This document shows positions 56,223 to 64,000 of a stretch of DNA of 64,000 bases, piece by piece. How positions within the stretch are numbered: position 1 is the stretch's first letter; each line of letters starts with the position of its first letter. A model generated the notes under the pieces. The model was not told the origin of the DNA, did no database searches, and saw only the letters and a program-made list of their open reading frames with translations. The DNA lies in the NCBI RefSeq assembly GCF_019249295.1, contig NZ_JAESDH010000017.1, positions 1 through 64,000 on the forward strand, written 5' to 3'. The translations under genes were made by a program, and so were the position numbers. This DNA is from Alteromonas antoniana. Lineage in GTDB: Bacteria > Pseudomonadota > Gammaproteobacteria > Enterobacterales > Alteromonadaceae.

Positions 56223-57527
56223 TTACGCCTGTTTGTTCATAACCTCATCAAAACCTTTGTTGACTTCTTTAACCTTAGCCTGGTCAAGAACCCACTCAAT
56301 TGCTTGCTCTTCCAGGGCAACATTTTGCATTTGCTGCATCAGTTCCTGGTTGTTTTTGTAGTACTCAATCACTTCTTGCGGATCTTCGTACGCAGACGCC
56401 TGCGTCTCGATCATGTCATTGACCTTAGCTTCATCCGCTTTCAACTCGTTCTGCTTGATGATTTCACCCAGCAACAAGCCAATAGAAACGCGACGTTTTG
56501 CATTGTCAGTGAAAAGCTCTGCAGGCAGTTCAGGCATATTCTGGCCACCGCCTTGCTGGCTGAAGCGCTGTTTGGCCTGTTCGCGAAGTGCATTCACTTC
56601 CTGATCGATTAGCGCTTGAGGAATATCTACCTCGTTAGCATCGATCAGCTTCGCAATCACATCTTCTTTGACCTGCGTTTTCAGTGTTTGATCCAGCTCA
56701 CGCTGCATGTTCTTACGAACTTCAGCTTTAAGCGCATCTACGCCACCTTCTTCCACGCCGAACAGCTTCGCGAACTCATCATCAACTTTAGGCAGTTGCT
56801 GACCTTCCACTTTTTTCACTGTTACCTGGAATACCGCATCTTTCCCTTTCAGGGCTTCTGCGTGGTAATCTTCTGGGAAAGTCACTTCCACAGTTACTTC
56901 TTCGCCTGCTTTCGCACCAACGATTGGCTTTTCAAAACCGTCAATCATGCGGCCTTTGCCAAGCTCCAGCGTAAAGTCTTCTGCTTTACCGCCTTCAAAC
57001 TCTTCACCGTCAATAGAACCAACGAAATCGATAACTACGCGGTCGTCTTTCTTGGCTTTGCGTTTCACTTCTTTCCACGTTGCGTGTTGCTTCTGCAGCG
57101 TTTCCATCATTGAATCAAGATCTTCGTCTTTGATATCAACTACCGGCTTTTCAATTTCCAGGTCGCTTACGCCCTTCACTTCTACTTCCGGATACACTTC
57201 AAAAGAGGCAACAAATTCGAAATCCTGACCATCTTCATCTTTGGTCAGTTCGAATTTAGGCATACCTGCAGGCTGCAGTTTTTCCTGTACCACCGCCTGA
57301 TAGAAGTTTTGCTGCATCACATCGCCAGCAATCTCCTGACGTACAGCCTGGCCGTAGCGCTTTTTGATTACGCTTACCGGAACCTTGCCTGGACGGAAAC
57401 CGTTGATACGCTGTGTTTTCGCCAGTTGTTGTAGGCGAGATTTAACGGCTGAATCTACCGAGTCAGCTGGAACGGTGATAGTAAGACGGCGTTCTAAACC
57501 CTGGGTCGTCTCGACTGAAACTTGCAT
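56223..57527 (-). CDS. tig: Trigger factor
   Basis: A 434-residue ribosome-associated chaperone and prolyl isomerase (E. coli 432). The ribosome-binding signature GFRPGKVP is at about 44-51; the FKBP-like domain is in the middle ([19 protein letters not shown]); a long helical C-terminal domain follows. First gene of tig-clpP-clpX. Confidence 0.98.
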   Translation of the reverse strand: MQVSVETTQGLERRLTITVPADSVDSAVKSRLQQLAKTQRINGFRPGKVPVSVIKKRYGQAVRQEIAGDVMQQNFYQAVVQEKLQPAGMPKFELTKDEDGQDFEFVASFEVYPEVEVKGVSDLEIEKPVVDIKDEDLDSMMETLQKQHATWKEVKRKAKKDDRVVIDFVGSIDGEEFEGGKAEDFTLELGKGRMIDGFEKPIVGAKAGEEVTVEVTFPEDYHAEALKGKDAVFQVTVKKVEGQQLPKVDDEFAKLFGVEEGGVDALKAEVRKNMQRELDQTLKTQVKEDVIAKLIDANEVDIPQALIDQEVNALREQAKQRFSQQGGGQNMPELPAELFTDNAKRRVSIGLLLGEIIKQNELKADEAKVNDMIETQASAYEDPQEVIEYYKNNQELMQQMQNVALEEQAIEWVLDQAKVKEVNKGFDEVMNKQA

Positions 57528-57951
57528 TGTATTACCTCAACTTTGCGCCTTTACAGACGCTTTGTTCGCATTCCCCTCTCCCGCCTGCCAGTACGGCATA
57601 TCACACCGGGGTAGAGGTCGATATCTCACGTTTACAACCGTTGGTCTCACCACTGTTTTGGCACCGGAAGCGCCAACGGCCTAACGCATTGGTTAAAAAA
57701 AGACGCGGTAGTATACAGCCAGCAAATTGCAGAGTCGAGGGCTAAAGCACACCTTTGGGGCTTTACTGGCGTTTTTATGAGCGTTTCCGGAACGAAACAG
57801 AGAAAATCAGGAAAAGATCTCGTTAAATCGCGCTCAACAAGCCATTTCGTGACGTCGTGAAAAAACTTCTGCTGATTACTGCGACCCGTGGCTTCGCCGC
57901 CATGGGGTCTTGGCTTTCTTCGAATATTTCTGGGATGACTTTCTAGAAAAG
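57528..57951. other. Intergenic, tRNA operon to tig
   Basis: 424 bases downstream of the tRNA operon and upstream of tig, all read on the minus strand. It must hold the tig promoter and a tRNA terminator, but neither is clear: GCCA/TGGC pairing at about 57897-57910 is not followed directly by Ts. A minus-strand frame reading out of tRNA-Pro through this region is a read-through artefact. Confidence 0.4.
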
Positions 57952-58028
57952 TGGTCGGTGAGACAGGATTTGAACCTGCGACCCCTTGGACCCAAACCAA
58001 GTGCGCTACCAAGCTGCGCCACTCACCG
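57952..58028 (-). tRNA. tRNA-Pro(UGG), copy 2
   Basis: 77 bases including the encoded CCA. Acceptor stem CGGTGAG/CTCACCG, anticodon loop TTTGGGT with anticodon TGG, T-arm GGTTCAAATCC. Identical to the first gene of the operon (58430-58506). Last gene in the operon, the position of proM in E. coli argX-hisR-leuT-proM. Confidence 0.95.
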
Positions 58029-58052
58029 AACGATAGGGATATACATTGTATA

Positions 58053-58137
58053 TGGTGCGGAAGGAGAGACTTGAACTCTCACGCCGTGAAGCACTGGAAC
58101 CTAAATCCAGCGTGTCTACCAATTCCACCACTTCCGC
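58053..58137 (-). tRNA. tRNA-Leu(UAG)
   Basis: 85 bases with CCA and a long class II variable arm. Acceptor GCGGAAG/CTTCCGC, anticodon loop TTTAGGT with anticodon TAG. Fourth gene of the operon. Confidence 0.95.
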
Positions 58138-58144
58138 GAAAAAG

Positions 58145-58221
58145 TGGGGTGGACGATGGGATTTGAACCCACGACAACCGGAATCACAATCCGGGGCTCT
58201 ACCAACTGAGCTACGCCCACC
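58145..58221 (-). tRNA. tRNA-His(GUG)
   Basis: 77 bases counting the extra G(-1), which pairs with the discriminator C, the identity mark for histidine. Anticodon loop TTGTGAT with anticodon GTG. 3' end ACCCCA with encoded CCA. Third gene of the operon. Confidence 0.95.
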
Positions 58222-58328
58222 ATAGAGGTGCTGCAAGTCGTAATTAACTTCCGGTAAAGTATACCATCTGTTTTTTACGTTGACGATTCTTTCCATTAAG
58301 TCAGGTTGATTGCCCACCTGACCGCCAA

Positions 58329-58405
<77 letters not shown>

Positions 58406-58429
58406 CCGACGAATCATCGCTTGCAAAAG

Positions 58430-58506
58430 TGGTCGGTGAGACAGGATTTGAACCTGCGACCCCTTGGACCCAAACCAAGTGCGCTACCAAGCTGCGCCAC
58501 TCACCG
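58430..58506 (-). tRNA. tRNA-Pro(UGG), copy 1
   Basis: 77 bases, identical to the copy at 57952-58028 including about eight bases beyond the CCA. First gene after the promoter. An additional Pro gene at the head of an otherwise argX-hisR-leuT-proM-like operon. Confidence 0.95.
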
Positions 58507-58892
58507 ACTGTGTAGAGGTTGTGAACTTCACTACCGCTACGGGGGGCGCATATTACCGACTACCCCTGACCTCGTCAAACACTTTTTTCGACAAAATGCA
58601 CAACCGCTCACAAAGCGCCCAATACTGTCTTTTTTTGTTCAAATTGAGCATAAGACCATCACTTTTACGGCACATATCTTCAAATAGAGAAAACGCTGTC
58701 GCTCACGTACCCAATGCAAATTCTGAAGTGCTGTTTGAACAATTAAGAAAGTTCGCTTTTTCTGTCATCTCAAAACTTAAGTAATACGTTGTCGATAAAA
58801 ACCACACTTCAAAGCTCACTTTGCGCTGGTAGCCACATCCGCTTTTATGAAACAATATAGCGCCGTTTAAAAGACCGTGGATTTTACAAACT
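58507..58892. other. Divergent intergenic, tRNA operon // folD
   Basis: 386 bases with the tRNA operon promoter at 58550-58578 on the minus strand. The folD promoter must also lie here but was not identified. No gene. Confidence 0.5.
58550..58578 (-). promoter_or_regulatory. tRNA operon promoter
   Basis: Minus strand: TTGACG (58578-58573), 17-base spacer, TAATAT (58555-58550), followed by the GC-rich discriminator GCGCCCC. This is a classical stringently controlled stable-RNA promoter, about 40 bases before the first tRNA. Confidence 0.88.
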
Positions 58893-59747
58893 ATGACTGC
58901 CCATTTGATCGATGGCAAAAAAATTGCCAAACAAGTCCGTCAGGATGTCGCCTCTTATGTATCCTCTTTGATTGAAGCGAAGAAAAGACAGCCCGGGCTG
59001 GCAGTTGTGTTAGTGGGTAGCGATGCCGCATCGCAGGTTTATGTCTCCAATAAACGCAAAGCCTGTGAAGAAGTGGGCTTTGTTTCAAAGTCGTTTGATT
59101 TGCCGGCGGATACCTCTGAAGAGGAACTACTCTCACTGGTTGATGAATTAAATACTGATGCCACAATCGACGGCATTCTGGTACAGCTCCCCTTACCTGC
59201 CGGCCTGAATGCCGAGAAAGTGCTGGAACGTATTCATCCGCATAAAGATGTCGATGGATTTCACCCTTACAATATTGGCCGGTTAGCGCAGCGCATACCG
59301 GCACTCAGGCCCTGTACGCCCAAAGGCATCATGACGATGATTGAAGCCACTAAGCGACCGGTTAAAGGCTTGGATGCAGTCATTGTTGGCGCGTCGAATA
59401 TCGTCGGTCGTCCCATGGGGCTGGAATTGTTGCTGGCCGGCTGCACCGTTACCACATGCCACAAATTTACCAAGGATCTTCGCGCTCACGTAACCCGCGC
59501 TGATTTACTGGTCGTCGCAGTTGGGAAACCAAACTTTATTCCTGGCGACTGGATCAAGCCAGGTGCTATTGTGATCGATGTCGGTATTAACCGCGTGGCC
59601 GATGGCAGCCTGGTAGGCGATGTCGAGTTCGAAAAAGCCAAAGAACGGGCCGGATGGATCACACCGGTACCAGGGGGCGTTGGACCCATGACGGTAGCCA
59701 GCCTGATTGAAAATACCCTCGAAGCTTACGTAAAATTTCATTCGTGA
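58893..59747 (+). CDS. folD: Bifunctional methylene-THF dehydrogenase / cyclohydrolase
   Basis: FolD interconverts 5,10-methylene-, methenyl- and 10-formyl-tetrahydrofolate. The 284 residues carry [20 protein letters not shown] (with the catalytic Tyr and Lys), [13 protein letters not shown], the NADP-binding [15 protein letters not shown], and the C-terminal [14 protein letters not shown]. The stop overlaps the next start by four bases (GTGA). Confidence 0.97.
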   Translation: MTAHLIDGKKIAKQVRQDVASYVSSLIEAKKRQPGLAVVLVGSDAASQVYVSNKRKACEEVGFVSKSFDLPADTSEEELLSLVDELNTDATIDGILVQLPLPAGLNAEKVLERIHPHKDVDGFHPYNIGRLAQRIPALRPCTPKGIMTMIEATKRPVKGLDAVIVGASNIVGRPMGLELLLAGCTVTTCHKFTKDLRAHVTRADLLVVAVGKPNFIPGDWIKPGAIVIDVGINRVADGSLVGDVEFEKAKERAGWITPVPGGVGPMTVASLIENTLEAYVKFHS

Positions 59748-60298
59748 AAGCCTTACAACAAATCGCCGCAACCAGACAATGGGTCGACGATGTCGTTATC
59801 GCCCATAATTTCTGTCCGTTTGCGCGATTTGTGCGACACCCTGAGAAAATTCGCTATTGCGTTGCCACCGGTGACGCCGGCGAATTACTGGAGTCGCTGT
59901 TTCAGGAATGCCAGTTGCTGGATGGTGATGACAGCATCGCTACAACACTTCTGATCCTCGATAACGAAGACGTGCAGTCTTTTGATGGCTTTCTGGATAT
60001 TCTGTCGATGGCAGACAGGCTCATCGACGACTGGGGGTTCCGTGGTGTGTATCAACTCGCCAGTTTCCATCCTGACTATGTATTTGAAGGCGAGTCGCCA
60101 GACTCACCCACACACTTTACCAATCGCTCGCCGTACCCGGTACTTCATCTTATCCGTGAAGATGACATTGAGAGAGTTCTGGCGGATTTCGGCGATCCGG
60201 AAAAGATTTACCGCGATAATATCGATACCACAACGGAAAAAGGCGAAGCGCACTTCCAGACCCTACTGGCAGCCTGTAAACACGCCCAAAAAGAGTAA
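59744..60298 (+). CDS. DUF1415-family protein
   Basis: A 184-residue cytoplasmic protein starting at GTG 59744, translationally coupled to folD. The N-terminal [18 protein letters not shown] block and the [14 protein letters not shown] block are typical of the DUF1415 family, whose function is not known. The invariant Cys-Pro (NFCPFA) may be functionally important. The folD linkage hints at a one-carbon or cofactor link (inference). Confidence 0.88.
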   Translation: MKALQQIAATRQWVDDVVIAHNFCPFARFVRHPEKIRYCVATGDAGELLESLFQECQLLDGDDSIATTLLILDNEDVQSFDGFLDILSMADRLIDDWGFRGVYQLASFHPDYVFEGESPDSPTHFTNRSPYPVLHLIREDDIERVLADFGDPEKIYRDNIDTTTEKGEAHFQTLLAACKHAQKE

Positions 60299-60453
60299 CG
60301 TCTGTCTCGCCAAAGACAGAGCGGAAATACCAGAGCTTGTTCTGAAAGCCGGCGACAGCAGATATCAGTAATGTAAATAAGTCTGACGCATGCTTAGCCA
60401 GGCTTAATACGGATTGGTGTAACAGGTACCAGCGCTTATCGCCAACATCACAT

Positions 60454-61446
60454 TCAGCCTTCAGGCTGCAGCAGCTGCTCACTGGTAATCTGAAACACGG
60501 ACGCCTGATATTCGTTCAGAGTAAACACCCAGTCACTCACCCAGTGCGGGCTGTCTGGTGTACTAAACCAGATCTTGTGCAACCCTTCATCGTCCGCCTC
60601 AGTCATATAGGCAAAAATTTCACTGCCATCCCCCAGCGTAAAAACAATATCGCCTATCAGTACCTGCTGCTCCCACTGATGTTGTACATAAGGGGCCACA
60701 TCAGTAAATTGCAGAGGCGTCATTTGCCCGATGGTCTGGGCAATAACACCGGGAAACGCCAAACTGCTGTCGCGTGGCTGTTGCTCCCATATCCAGGGCT
60801 CTGCAACATCTCCCTCACTGCGGGTTAGTGTCATTTCCGGTTGACGGTTAAATGCCACCACGACCTTCTCGATATCCTGATCGGAAAACGGCAATACCTC
60901 GTTTTCCAGCCAGTCAATGGAAGAACGCGGCAATGACAACGTGGTATCTATCAGGTAACTGACAGCACGACCTTGCTCACGCACGTACTGCCCCAGTCCG
61001 CTGCTGGCTGAATCACCCACAATTAAAGACCACTTCTGCTTGCCGGTCGCTAACTCAAGCAGCACACTCTGCGCATCGGGTACATCAAGGGCTTCCAGTC
61101 CCAGACGTGTGTAATTATCAGGGTTGGCAGTTTTCGGTTCAAGAACCTGCGCGTTCCGCAAGGCTCCCACCAGCTCTCCCAATGCCTGGCGGTCAACCGG
61201 AAAGCTTTGCATGGTATCCAGATGATTGGCCATCCACTCCCCATTTTGTTGAGACGCCTTAAAAATCACGCCCTGCGGGTTGCTGATTGTCACACTGTTT
61301 ATTGCAGACGCCTGTTCAGAAAAGCCTTTCATCCATGCCTGTGACTGGATCTGACCCGACTCTTCATCTCGCTCCGAACCAAGCCAGTATGCGACTGAGC
61401 CTGATAGCGCCACCAATGTGGTCAATACCAGTACACGTATACTCAT
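60454..61446 (-). CDS. DUF4340-family protein of an ABC module
   Basis: A 330-residue protein with an N-terminal membrane segment (about 4-22, VLVLTTLVALSGSVAYWLG) and a beta-rich extracytoplasmic part of the DUF4340 type, with a repeated layout (SVTISNPQGVIFKASQQNGEW and, later, KVVVAFNRQPEMTLTRSEGDV). Such proteins accompany GldG-like ABC components. It overlaps the GldG-like gene by four bases (ATGA). Role unknown. Confidence 0.8.
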   Translation of the reverse strand: MSIRVLVLTTLVALSGSVAYWLGSERDEESGQIQSQAWMKGFSEQASAINSVTISNPQGVIFKASQQNGEWMANHLDTMQSFPVDRQALGELVGALRNAQVLEPKTANPDNYTRLGLEALDVPDAQSVLLELATGKQKWSLIVGDSASSGLGQYVREQGRAVSYLIDTTLSLPRSSIDWLENEVLPFSDQDIEKVVVAFNRQPEMTLTRSEGDVAEPWIWEQQPRDSSLAFPGVIAQTIGQMTPLQFTDVAPYVQHQWEQQVLIGDIVFTLGDGSEIFAYMTEADDEGLHKIWFSTPDSPHWVSDWVFTLNEYQASVFQITSEQLLQPEG

Positions 61447-63290
61447 GAGGATGCCTCCTTCACTGCAGCAGGCGCACGCCGTTTACCAATCCAGAAGATA
61501 AGAAACAACAAAAATACCAGTGCCACAGGCGCGGCGGCGACATTGAGTAACTTCAGCCAGTTGCCTAACGCATCAATATCGCGTTCTAACTGGTAGCGAA
61601 CATCTCTGAGTGCTTTTCGGATTGCGACACGCTGCTCAACGAACTCATCAATAGCGGTCTGCTGCTCATCCGTCATCACCAGTGCGCCCCCCTGAGCCTG
61701 TTGGGACTGCAGTTGTGCAAGCTGTGCTTCGGTCTGCTCTAGCTGGCTTTGTAAACGTTCTTCCTGCTCCCGGAATTTCGCTTCCGCTTTCATTTCAATG
61801 GCCTGTACCCGGGTGAACGGACGGGCAAAAGTTCCGCGACTGCGGACACTGATAAGGGCATCACTACCGGCCAGATTCTCGGTCGCGTTGGTAATGAAGT
61901 CGCCGTTATTCGCAAACGGCGTATACAGAGTTTGTCCGAAAAAGCTGCTCTGCTGCACCCAAAACTGATCTACCAACATATCAGCATCCGCCACGACCAC
62001 GATATTAGCGCCGGCGGTGGACGCTTTAAACGTGCCCTCGCTGTCTGCCGGTGCCTGTGTATATGCTGAGGCCAGTTCACCGGTAAAACGCGCCGCCAGC
62101 GTGAACCTGTCACGTGCGTCCGGTTGCCCCATGAATAATGATGAGGGCTCTCGGTTAAGCGCATACTCCTGCGCATCAATCAACATAGCGTTGTCAGATG
62201 TCTGCATCAGCGCTTCCTGCTTTAGCGCACTGCTCTTATCCAGAATCAGCGCGCCGAAAGATGCCCCGTTGATCATTTCCAGATTTGCTGTGGTGACATC
62301 AGCGCGATCCAGGTTTTCAGCAGTAAGACCTAAGATCCCCGGATGCCTGACGATGCCCCCATCCTGACTTCGGATCTCTAGTCCCAGCTGTTCATCGAGA
62401 AGCACACCGCCTTCATCCAGTGAAATTCCCCACTTCTCCAGTAATGACATGTCTGACGGGTTAGCCTGCATAGCTCCCATCATCGCCATCTGGTCAGATT
62501 CAAAGTGTGGATCGACAAACGCCAGCAGGCGTCCCTGATTCATCACGAACTGGTCAATAGCAAAACTAAGTGGCTCGCTCAATGACGTGGCATGCGCCAA
62601 CATGATTACGTCTGTATCCTGCGGTAACGACTCGGCTTCAGGATTCAGTAATTCCACATCGTAGAGTTGCGAAAGTTGCTCATAAAACACCATCGCCTGA
62701 CTGTATTGCCCGGTCATTGGGTTTTGACCCCCCGTCACCGGAAGCGACGAGATAAGCGTAAGTTTCACGGGTTCAGGGTCGCTTAACTGATAGATAAGCT
62801 TACTGATGTCGTACTCCAGAAACTGCTCTTTCTGTGGATCGAAAAAGTTGATTGTGAACTGGTCATCCAGTGTATTGGTTCCCGCCAGTCCAAAATAGAC
62901 CGCTTCCCCGATGCTGCCTATCGACGCGCCTGTCAGACCAAACTGCGACGCCTGATCTTCCGCCTCGGAAAACGGTTCGGGATCAATCACCTTCAGGCGT
63001 ACCTTGCCGTTTGAGGCCTGTTCATACTCTTCCAGTAAACTCAGTACCCTATTGGCATAGTTTCTCAGGCTGGTCATGCCTTTTGATGCGGTATCGGAGT
63101 AGAAGAAATAGAGGGTAACGGGTTCATCTAACTCGCCGAGCACCGCTTTGCTGCCGTCAGACAATGAATACACCGCGTTCTCTGTGAGATCTGCACGGTA
63201 TTTGCCTAACAGTTGGTTATTAAGTACCACCAGCGCGACAAACAGAAGTACCAACAAAGAAAGACTTAAAAATACTGACAACTTTCTCAT
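61443..63290 (-). CDS. GldG-like ABC-type auxiliary component
   Basis: A 615-residue protein: N-terminal membrane helix (about 5-25), an extracytoplasmic GldG/IFT52-like domain (VTLYFFYSDTA, NYANRVLSLLEEYEQAS, VRLKVIDPEPFSEAEDQA), a predicted coiled coil at about 505-550 rich in Gln and Glu, and a C-terminal helix (about 590-608). In Bacteroidetes GldG is needed for gliding together with GldF and GldA; in proteobacteria the homologous module has no established role. Two bases separate it from the permease. Confidence 0.85.
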   Translation of the reverse strand: MRKLSVFLSLSLLVLLFVALVVLNNQLLGKYRADLTENAVYSLSDGSKAVLGELDEPVTLYFFYSDTASKGMTSLRNYANRVLSLLEEYEQASNGKVRLKVIDPEPFSEAEDQASQFGLTGASIGSIGEAVYFGLAGTNTLDDQFTINFFDPQKEQFLEYDISKLIYQLSDPEPVKLTLISSLPVTGGQNPMTGQYSQAMVFYEQLSQLYDVELLNPEAESLPQDTDVIMLAHATSLSEPLSFAIDQFVMNQGRLLAFVDPHFESDQMAMMGAMQANPSDMSLLEKWGISLDEGGVLLDEQLGLEIRSQDGGIVRHPGILGLTAENLDRADVTTANLEMINGASFGALILDKSSALKQEALMQTSDNAMLIDAQEYALNREPSSLFMGQPDARDRFTLAARFTGELASAYTQAPADSEGTFKASTAGANIVVVADADMLVDQFWVQQSSFFGQTLYTPFANNGDFITNATENLAGSDALISVRSRGTFARPFTRVQAIEMKAEAKFREQEERLQSQLEQTEAQLAQLQSQQAQGGALVMTDEQQTAIDEFVEQRVAIRKALRDVRYQLERDIDALGNWLKLLNVAAAPVALVFLLFLIFWIGKRRAPAAVKEASS

Positions 63291-63292
63291 GG

Positions 63293-64000
63293 TTAATCCG
63301 CCTTCTTCTGTTCGATAATCACCAGGCTAGCATAAAGCCAGACACCCATCGTAATGAGGAAATACCCCACGTCGTTGAGCGCAAGTACTCCCTTTGCCAT
63401 CGATTCAAAATGGGTGAGAAAACTGAATGAGGCCACAGTATCGATAACGGCGTTGTCGGCCCAGTGCTGAAACGCGTCCAGCACGATGCCGGAGCCGCTG
63501 ACCACAAACAAAAAACACACGACAATGGCCAGAATAAAAGCAACCACCTGATTTTTTGTCATAGCAGACATACACATGCTGATAGCCAGAAACGCCCCGG
63601 CCATTAACCAGCTGCCAACATAAGCGGCAATAATAATTCCATTGTCCGGCGCACCAAGATAACTCACCGTCAGCCACAGCGGGAATGTTAACGCAAGCGC
63701 CAGAGCCAGCACGCCCCAGGCAGCGAAAAACTTGCCCATTACCGCTTCGCCGACGCTCACCGGCAGTGTCATTAACAGCTCGATGCTGCCGGATTTACGT
63801 TCTTCCGCCCAGGTACGCATAGCAATTGCCGGCACCAGAAACAGGTAAAGCCACGGATGAAAGTTGAAAAACGGCAGTAAGTCAGCCTGACCACGCTCAA
63901 ACAGATTGCCGATGAAAAAAGTAAAAATACTGCTTAACATTAGAAAAATGGCGATAAACACATAAGCCACCGGGGTGGCAAAAAAGCTGCTGAATTCACG
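63293..64000 (-). CDS. ABC-2 permease, GldF-like (partial, runs off the right edge)
   Basis: At least 236 residues of a membrane permease with six apparent helices. The frame is open to base 64000 and reads REFSSFFATPVAYVFIAIFL at the edge, the usual start region of ABC-2/GldF permeases, so only about ten to twenty N-terminal residues are missing. Also present is WAEERKSGSIELLMTLPVS, a hallmark of this family. The ATP-binding subunit should lie just beyond the window. Confidence 0.85.
   Translation of the reverse strand, partial: REFSSFFATPVAYVFIAIFLMLSSIFTFFIGNLFERGQADLLPFFNFHPWLYLFLVPAIAMRTWAEERKSGSIELLMTLPVSVGEAVMGKFFAAWGVLALALALTFPLWLTVSYLGAPDNGIIIAAYVGSWLMAGAFLAISMCMSAMTKNQVVAFILAIVVCFLFVVSGSGIVLDAFQHWADNAVIDTVASFSFLTHFESMAKGVLALNDVGYFLITMGVWLYASLVIIEQKKAD

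Noticed and set aside
57647..58012. 121-codon minus-strand frame starting inside tRNA-Pro
   Set aside because: The first 20 residues are translated tRNA, a well-known annotation artefact; no ribosome site.

Overview
The window looks like a core chromosomal segment of a marine gammaproteobacterium of the order Alteromonadales, most likely an Alteromonadaceae member (Alteromonas/Salinimonas-like). This rests on gene orders shared with enterobacteria and pseudomonads (rpoE-rseABC-lepA-lepB-rnc-era, rpsT//murJ-ribF-ileS-lspA-fkpB-ispH, tig-clpP-clpX-lon-hupB-ppiD, serB//ytjB), on protein lengths and motifs, and on the number of PilZ and type IV pilus genes. No phage, IS element, integrase, rRNA or CRISPR array was seen.

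Layout. 1-8.5 kb: a single-domain PilZ protein, radA, a large double-PilZ protein, serB and ytjB back to back, then pdxH-tatD. 8.8-16.4 kb (minus strand): the envelope-stress operon rpoE-rseA-rseB-rseC, followed by lepA-lepB-rnc-era, whose genes overlap by 1 to 17 bases. 16.6-23.1 kb: nadB divergent from rpoE; sdhE-ygfX plus a MaoC-fold gene; ygfZ, slyD, and nadE-glnB. 23.3-34 kb: a type IV pilin region. It holds a lone FimT-like gene, a lone inverted prepilin gene, a plus-strand four-gene minor-pilin operon laid out like E. coli ppdA-ppdB-ygdB-ppdC, and a minus-strand Pseudomonas-type operon pilV-pilW-pilX-pilY1-pilE. 34.7-43.1 kb: ispH-fkpB-lspA-ileS-ribF-murJ read on the minus strand, a CBS-domain gene, and rpsT on the plus strand. 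43.3-48.5 kb: an LpxH-like phosphoesterase, an OlsF-like double acyltransferase, dapE, a small secreted protein and a small two-helix membrane protein. 48.6-57.5 kb: the proteostasis block ppiD, hupB, lon, clpX, clpP, tig. 57.9-58.5 kb: a five-tRNA operon (Pro-Arg-His-Leu-Pro, two identical Pro copies). 58.9-64 kb: folD with a DUF1415 gene, then a GldF/GldG/DUF4340 ABC-transporter module cut by the right edge.

Regulatory signals readable in the sequence include a sigma-E-type promoter before rpoE (autoregulation), a sigma-32-type promoter before lon, and sigma-70 promoters with 17-base spacers before rpsT, hupB and the tRNA operon; those of rpsT and the tRNA operon have GC-rich discriminators. 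There are several intrinsic terminators. The least ordinary parts are the two parallel minor-pilin sets, a PilY1 whose von Willebrand A domain is split by a tandem repeat of about 370 residues, and an RseB with a tandem-repeat linker. I saw nothing I could defend as a wholly new defence or mobile system.
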